The notes beneath the pieces were generated by a model. It searched no databases and was not told where the DNA came from. It saw only the letters and a list, made by a program, of their open reading frames with translations. From the NCBI GenBank assembly GCA_016928125.1, contig JAFGLK010000306.1:1-8731 (forward strand): a stretch of DNA of 8,731 nucleotides, read 5' to 3'. The DNA comes from Anaerolineae bacterium. Its GTDB lineage: Bacteria; Chloroflexota; Anaerolineae; UBA1429. This document shows, piece by piece, positions 5,207 to 8,731 of the stretch; positions within the stretch are counted from its first letter, which is position 1; each line of letters begins with the position of its first letter. Made by a program: the position numbers and the translations under genes.

Positions 5207-6960
5207 ATCCCCTGGTACGTATCTTCAGTTATATGCGACCGTACTGGCTTGCTGAGGTGCTGGCCTACGCCTGCATGCTATCCATCAATGCTATCAGTCT
5301 GGTCTCCCCTCAGTTAATTCGCCGCATTGTGGATGTAGGCATCGATCAGAACCGGCCCGACGTACTGGGCATCTCGGTCTTGCTCTTGCTGGCTGCCACG
5401 ATCGTGCGAGGCCTGTTCCGGTTCGGCGAGAGCTACACGAGTGAGCGCGTATCGCAAAGCATTGCCTATGATATGCGTAATCAGGTCTATGACAAACTCC
5501 AAGGGCTATCTTTCAGCTATCACGACCGCACCCAGGCGGGACAGCTTCTCTCTAGGGCTACATCCGACGTGGAGCGCGTGCAACGCATCACGGGTCGTGG
5601 CTTCTTGAGATTGGTGGACACGGTCGTCCTGCTCGTAGGCACCACCGTGATTATGTTTCGGATGCAACCCACGCTGGCGATTCTCTCCTTGGCGGTCTTG
5701 CCGTTTGTGATGATCATCATGCGTTGGTTCATGGAGCGCATCCACCCCTTGTGGCACGAGCGTCAGGATCGGGTGGGTTTCCTCACCGCCCGTGTGGAGC
5801 AGAACCTGCTCGGCATCAAGGTGGTGCGTGGCTTTGCGCAGGAGCCAGCGGAGAAGAGCCGGTTCAGCGCTGAGACCAACACGATCTACGATATCTCGAT
5901 GACCCTGGCCAGGGCAGGCGCCTTCACGAGGCCGCTGATTGTTCTGTTGGCCAGCGCCAGCACGATCCTGATCTTGTGGATTGGCGGCAGGATGGTCATC
6001 AATGGTGTCCTGACGCTTGGCACGCTGGTGGCCTTTAACAGCTATGTGTTGCAGCTGATTGGGCCCATGCGGCGTCTGGGTTTTATCGCCACCATGATTG
6101 GCGAGTCGCAGGCCTCGGCGGAACGCGTGTTCGAGATCTTGGATGCAAGTTCCGAGGTGGCAAACTCGCCCGGCGCTCAACCGTTGGAGCAGATTGAAGG
6201 CGCAGTGAGTTTTGAGGATGTGACCTTCTCTTACATCGGGAGCGGGACGGTTCTGCGCGATGTCTCGTTTGATGTCGCGCCCGGCCAAGTGGTGGCCCTG
6301 TTGGGGCCCACGGGCTCAGGCAAAAGCACCATCATCAATCTCATCCCCCGTTTCTATGACGTGAGCGAGGGCACGATCAAGATTGACGGCATAGACATTC
6401 GTACCGTGACCCTCGAGTCGCTCCGCAAGCAGATTGGCATCGTACTGCAAGAGACGACTCTGTTTGGTAGCACAGTGCGCGAGAATATCACCTTCGGGCG
6501 CCCCGACGCGACCCAGGAGCAGATCGAGGAGGCGGCCAAGGCAGCTGCGGCCCATGATTTCATCATGTCCTTTCCTAAGGGCTATGATACCGAAGTGGGC
6601 GAGCGCGGCGTCACGCTCTCGGGTGGACAGCGACAGCGCATCGCCATCGCGCGCGCGCTCTTGCTCGATCCACGCATTCTGATCCTCGATGACGCCACGT
6701 CCAGTGTGGATACCGAAACCGAGAAGCAGATCCAGGCTGCGCTCCACAGGCTGATGCACAACCGCACCAGCTTTATCATCGCCCAGCGTGTGTCGACGGT
6801 GCGTATGGCAGACCAGATTCTGGTGATCGATCAAGGAAGACTAGTGGCCAGCGGACGACACGAAGAGCTGATTCGTGAGTCGGGAATCTATGCGGATATC
6901 TATTACCGTCAGTTGAGGCCCGAGAACGGCGTCAGCCAGCCGATGATGGCCAGGAGGTAA
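5203..6960 (+). CDS. half-size ABC exporter, subunit with degenerate ATP site
   Basis: This encodes 585 residues: six membrane segments (about 14-300) fused to a nucleotide-binding domain (about 325-570), the MsbA/BmrA/LmrA architecture. Motifs are Walker A GPTGSGKST (368-376), Q-loop Gln416, consensus signature LSGGQ (472-476) and Walker B ending LILDD. The catalytic Glu is replaced by Asp497, and the H-loop His by Gln528 in IIAQR. These two changes are typical of the degenerate half of heterodimeric exporters such as TM287/288 and BmrCD. Its partner should be the next gene, whose start follows 2 bp after this stop and whose Walker B Glu and H-loop His are intact. The ATG overlaps the marR stop by 4 bp. 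The substrate is unknown; the MarR context suggests drug or toxic-compound efflux. Confidence 0.95.
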   Translation: MNPLVRIFSYMRPYWLAEVLAYACMLSINAISLVSPQLIRRIVDVGIDQNRPDVLGISVLLLLAATIVRGLFRFGESYTSERVSQSIAYDMRNQVYDKLQGLSFSYHDRTQAGQLLSRATSDVERVQRITGRGFLRLVDTVVLLVGTTVIMFRMQPTLAILSLAVLPFVMIIMRWFMERIHPLWHERQDRVGFLTARVEQNLLGIKVVRGFAQEPAEKSRFSAETNTIYDISMTLARAGAFTRPLIVLLASASTILILWIGGRMVINGVLTLGTLVAFNSYVLQLIGPMRRLGFIATMIGESQASAERVFEILDASSEVANSPGAQPLEQIEGAVSFEDVTFSYIGSGTVLRDVSFDVAPGQVVALLGPTGSGKSTIINLIPRFYDVSEGTIKIDGIDIRTVTLESLRKQIGIVLQETTLFGSTVRENITFGRPDATQEQIEEAAKAAAAHDFIMSFPKGYDTEVGERGVTLSGGQRQRIAIARALLLDPRILILDDATSSVDTETEKQIQAALHRLMHNRTSFIIAQRVSTVRMADQILVIDQGRLVASGRHEELIRESGIYADIYYRQLRPENGVSQPMMARR

Positions 6961-6962
6961 TC

Positions 6963-8731
6963 ATGGGTCTAAGTTTCAGCCCAAACGTCACACATACACC
7001 GCACGTGCACATGCGGGACTACCATGACGAAGTGCGCGGGAAGGTTTTCGATTGGAAGATCACCAAGCGGCTGTTGGGATATCTGGCCCCCTACAAGCGC
7101 GAGATGGCCTTTGGTTTCCTGATGATGCTCGTCAGTTCAGGTATGGCCTTGCTGACCCCCTACCTGATCAAAAGGACGATCGATGACTATATCACAGTGG
7201 GGGACGCCCAAGGCCTGATGTGGATGGGCTTGCTGACCCTGTCGGCCTATGCTGTGGATTTCATCAGCACGTGGCGCCAGCGTTTTGTGCTGAGCAAAGT
7301 GGGCAATGAGGTCCTGCGCACCATGCGCGACCAGCTTTTCGCCCACTACCAGAGGATCTCCCTGAGCTATTTCGATGAGTATGGCACGGGATCGCTCATC
7401 TCACGCATCTCGAGCGACGTCGGTGTGATCAACGAGCTGCTCTCGGACGGGATCATCGCCATGATCAGCGATTTTGTCATCCTGATCAGCATCATCATCG
7501 TGATGTTGGCCATCAATGTGCGGCTGGCCTTGCTCACGTTCACCATTCTCCCCTTGATGATCATCGCCACAATTATCTTTGGCCGCTACGCTCGGCCGGC
7601 CTATCGGCGCACCCGTGAGAGGATCGCCATTCTCACCGGCCGCCTGGCCGAGGACCTTCAAGCGATGCGGGTGATCCAGGCCTTCTCTGAAGAGAATCGC
7701 ATGAGCCGGGAGTTCGACGACATCAACCGCGGGAATCGCGAAGCGCGTATGGAGGCCGTCAAGCTCTCCTCGATCTTTACGCCGGTCATGGAGGTGCTCA
7801 GCATCGTAGCTACCTGCACCGTGCTCTGGTTCGGTGGGCGTGCGGTGGCGAGTGGGGCGTTAACCCTGGGCGTGATCGTGGCCTTCTTGACCTATATCTC
7901 GCGCCTCTTCCAGCCGGTTCTCGATCTGAGCATGATCTACAATACCTGGCAGGCGGCCATGGCCGGTGGCGAGCGTGTGCTCGAGATCCTGGACATGGAA
8001 CCTGCCATTCAGGATGCCCCTGACGCAGTCGAGCTTACCCAGGTGGAAGGCCGGGTCGAATTCGAGGACGCCAGCTTTCACTATATCGAGGACACGCCTG
8101 TGCTCAAGCATGTGAGCTTTGAGATCGAGCCGGGCGAGACCATCGCCCTGGTGGGACCCACCGGCGCGGGCAAGACGACGGTCGCCAGCCTGTTGATGCG
8201 TTTCTACCAGTTGAGCGAGGGGCGCATCTTGATCGATGGCATCGATATCCGCGACATCCGGATCGCCTCGCTGCGCCAGCAGCTGGGCGTGGTGCCCCAG
8301 GAACCTTTCCTGTTCCAGGGCACCATCGCTTACAACATCTCTTTCGGGCGGCCAGAGGCCACTCGAGAGGAAATCATGGCGGCGGCCAAGGCGGCCAATG
8401 CCCACGATTTCATCGCCGATCTGCCCGATGGCTATGATACAGAGATTCAGGAAGGCTCGACCAACCTGTCGCTGGGTCAGCGTCAGCTGGTTTGTCTGGC
8501 GCGGGTCATCCTCGCTTCTCCAGCTATCCTCATCTTGGATGAGGCCACCTCGAGCGTGGATCTGCGCACCGAGGGGCTGATACAGGATGCGCTAGAACAG
8601 CTCATGTCGGGGAGGACCTCGCTCGTGATCGCCCACCGCTTGGCGACGGTGCAGCGTGCCAGCAAGATCCTGGTGATCGATGGCGGTGAGATCGTAGAGT
8701 GCGGGACGCATGCAGAGTTGCTGGCTCAGGA
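6963..8731 (+). CDS. half-size ABC exporter, partner subunit (3' end off window)
   Basis: About 589 codons are visible and stay open to the edge. The protein ends in THAELLAQ, usually close to the C-terminus, so only a short tail is probably missing. Six membrane segments (about 45-335) precede the nucleotide-binding domain. Motifs are Walker A GPTGAGKTT (398-406), Q-loop Gln446, signature LSLGQ (502-506) in place of LSGGQ, Walker B with Asp526 and catalytic Glu527, and H-loop His558. The odd signature would face the degenerate Walker site of the first subunit, leaving one good composite site. AGGAGG at the end of the previous gene lies 5 nt before the ATG. The N-terminus has four His within residues 11-21, and an extension of about 30 residues precedes the first membrane helix. 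Confidence 0.94.
   Translation, partial: MGLSFSPNVTHTPHVHMRDYHDEVRGKVFDWKITKRLLGYLAPYKREMAFGFLMMLVSSGMALLTPYLIKRTIDDYITVGDAQGLMWMGLLTLSAYAVDFISTWRQRFVLSKVGNEVLRTMRDQLFAHYQRISLSYFDEYGTGSLISRISSDVGVINELLSDGIIAMISDFVILISIIIVMLAINVRLALLTFTILPLMIIATIIFGRYARPAYRRTRERIAILTGRLAEDLQAMRVIQAFSEENRMSREFDDINRGNREARMEAVKLSSIFTPVMEVLSIVATCTVLWFGGRAVASGALTLGVIVAFLTYISRLFQPVLDLSMIYNTWQAAMAGGERVLEILDMEPAIQDAPDAVELTQVEGRVEFEDASFHYIEDTPVLKHVSFEIEPGETIALVGPTGAGKTTVASLLMRFYQLSEGRILIDGIDIRDIRIASLRQQLGVVPQEPFLFQGTIAYNISFGRPEATREEIMAAAKAANAHDFIADLPDGYDTEIQEGSTNLSLGQRQLVCLARVILASPAILILDEATSSVDLRTEGLIQDALEQLMSGRTSLVIAHRLATVQRASKILVIDGGEIVECGTHAELLAQ

Noticed and set aside
5506..6288. 260-codon minus-strand open frame inside the first ABC exporter
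   Set aside because: It lies wholly opposite a clear ABC exporter, has low-complexity His/Gln/Arg/Asp-rich composition and no Shine-Dalgarno site. The same holds for the minus-strand frames at 6316-6834 and 7860-8405.

Overview
The window reads as a bacterial chromosome segment of fairly high G+C. It has strong Shine-Dalgarno sites, sigma-70-type promoters, and a tRNA gene with no encoded CCA. The gene set (DUF2085 membrane protein with CcdA and a TlpA-like lipoprotein, HMA copper-chaperone-like protein, MarR plus paired ABC exporters) would fit Chloroflexota or a related thermophile-rich or Gram-positive-like lineage. That placement is an inference, not a demonstration.

Region 1 (about 1-2037) looks like the tRNA-proximal end of an integrated mobile element whose body lies off the left edge. 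A tyrosine recombinase with all six catalytic residues (959-1921, minus) sits just beyond the 3' end of a tRNA-Pro(CGG) gene (2038-2111, minus). It is followed at 21 bp by a small unknown gene (614-937, minus). Facing it is an XRE/Cro-CI-type regulator (295-723, plus), whose 3' end overlaps the small gene by 110 bp. The A+T-rich stretch at 1-190 carries two divergent promoters. One is a perfect-consensus promoter firing leftward out of the window; the other fires toward the regulator. Repeats and a mirrored 9-bp motif lie at both promoters. This is the layout of a lysogeny-type or integrative-element control switch.

Region 2 (about 2038-4640, all minus) is the tRNA with its own promoter, preceded by a probable four-gene operon transcribed right to left: HMA copper-chaperone-like protein, TlpA/ResA-type thioredoxin lipoprotein, DUF2085 polytopic protein, CcdA. 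CcdA-type proteins carry reductant across the membrane to extracytoplasmic thioredoxins. The operon is therefore plausibly an extracytoplasmic thiol/metal-handling module (copper delivery or cytochrome maturation). Its promoter (TTGACA-17-TATCAT) has an imperfect 25-bp palindrome at the start point.

Region 3 (about 4650-8731, plus) is a divergent drug-efflux-type operon: a MarR repressor with a near-perfect 27-bp palindrome just after its -10 box, then two translationally linked half-size ABC exporters. The first subunit has a degenerate ATP site (Walker B Asp for Glu, Gln for the H-loop His). The second has a degenerate signature (LSLGQ). Together they predict a heterodimer with one consensus and one degenerate ATP site. 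The second exporter runs off the right edge.

No wholly new system can be claimed from this window alone. The least explained parts are the control region at 1-200, the small unknown gene at 614-937, the repeat-rich attachment-like region at 1930-2037, and the DUF2085 protein in the redox/metal operon.
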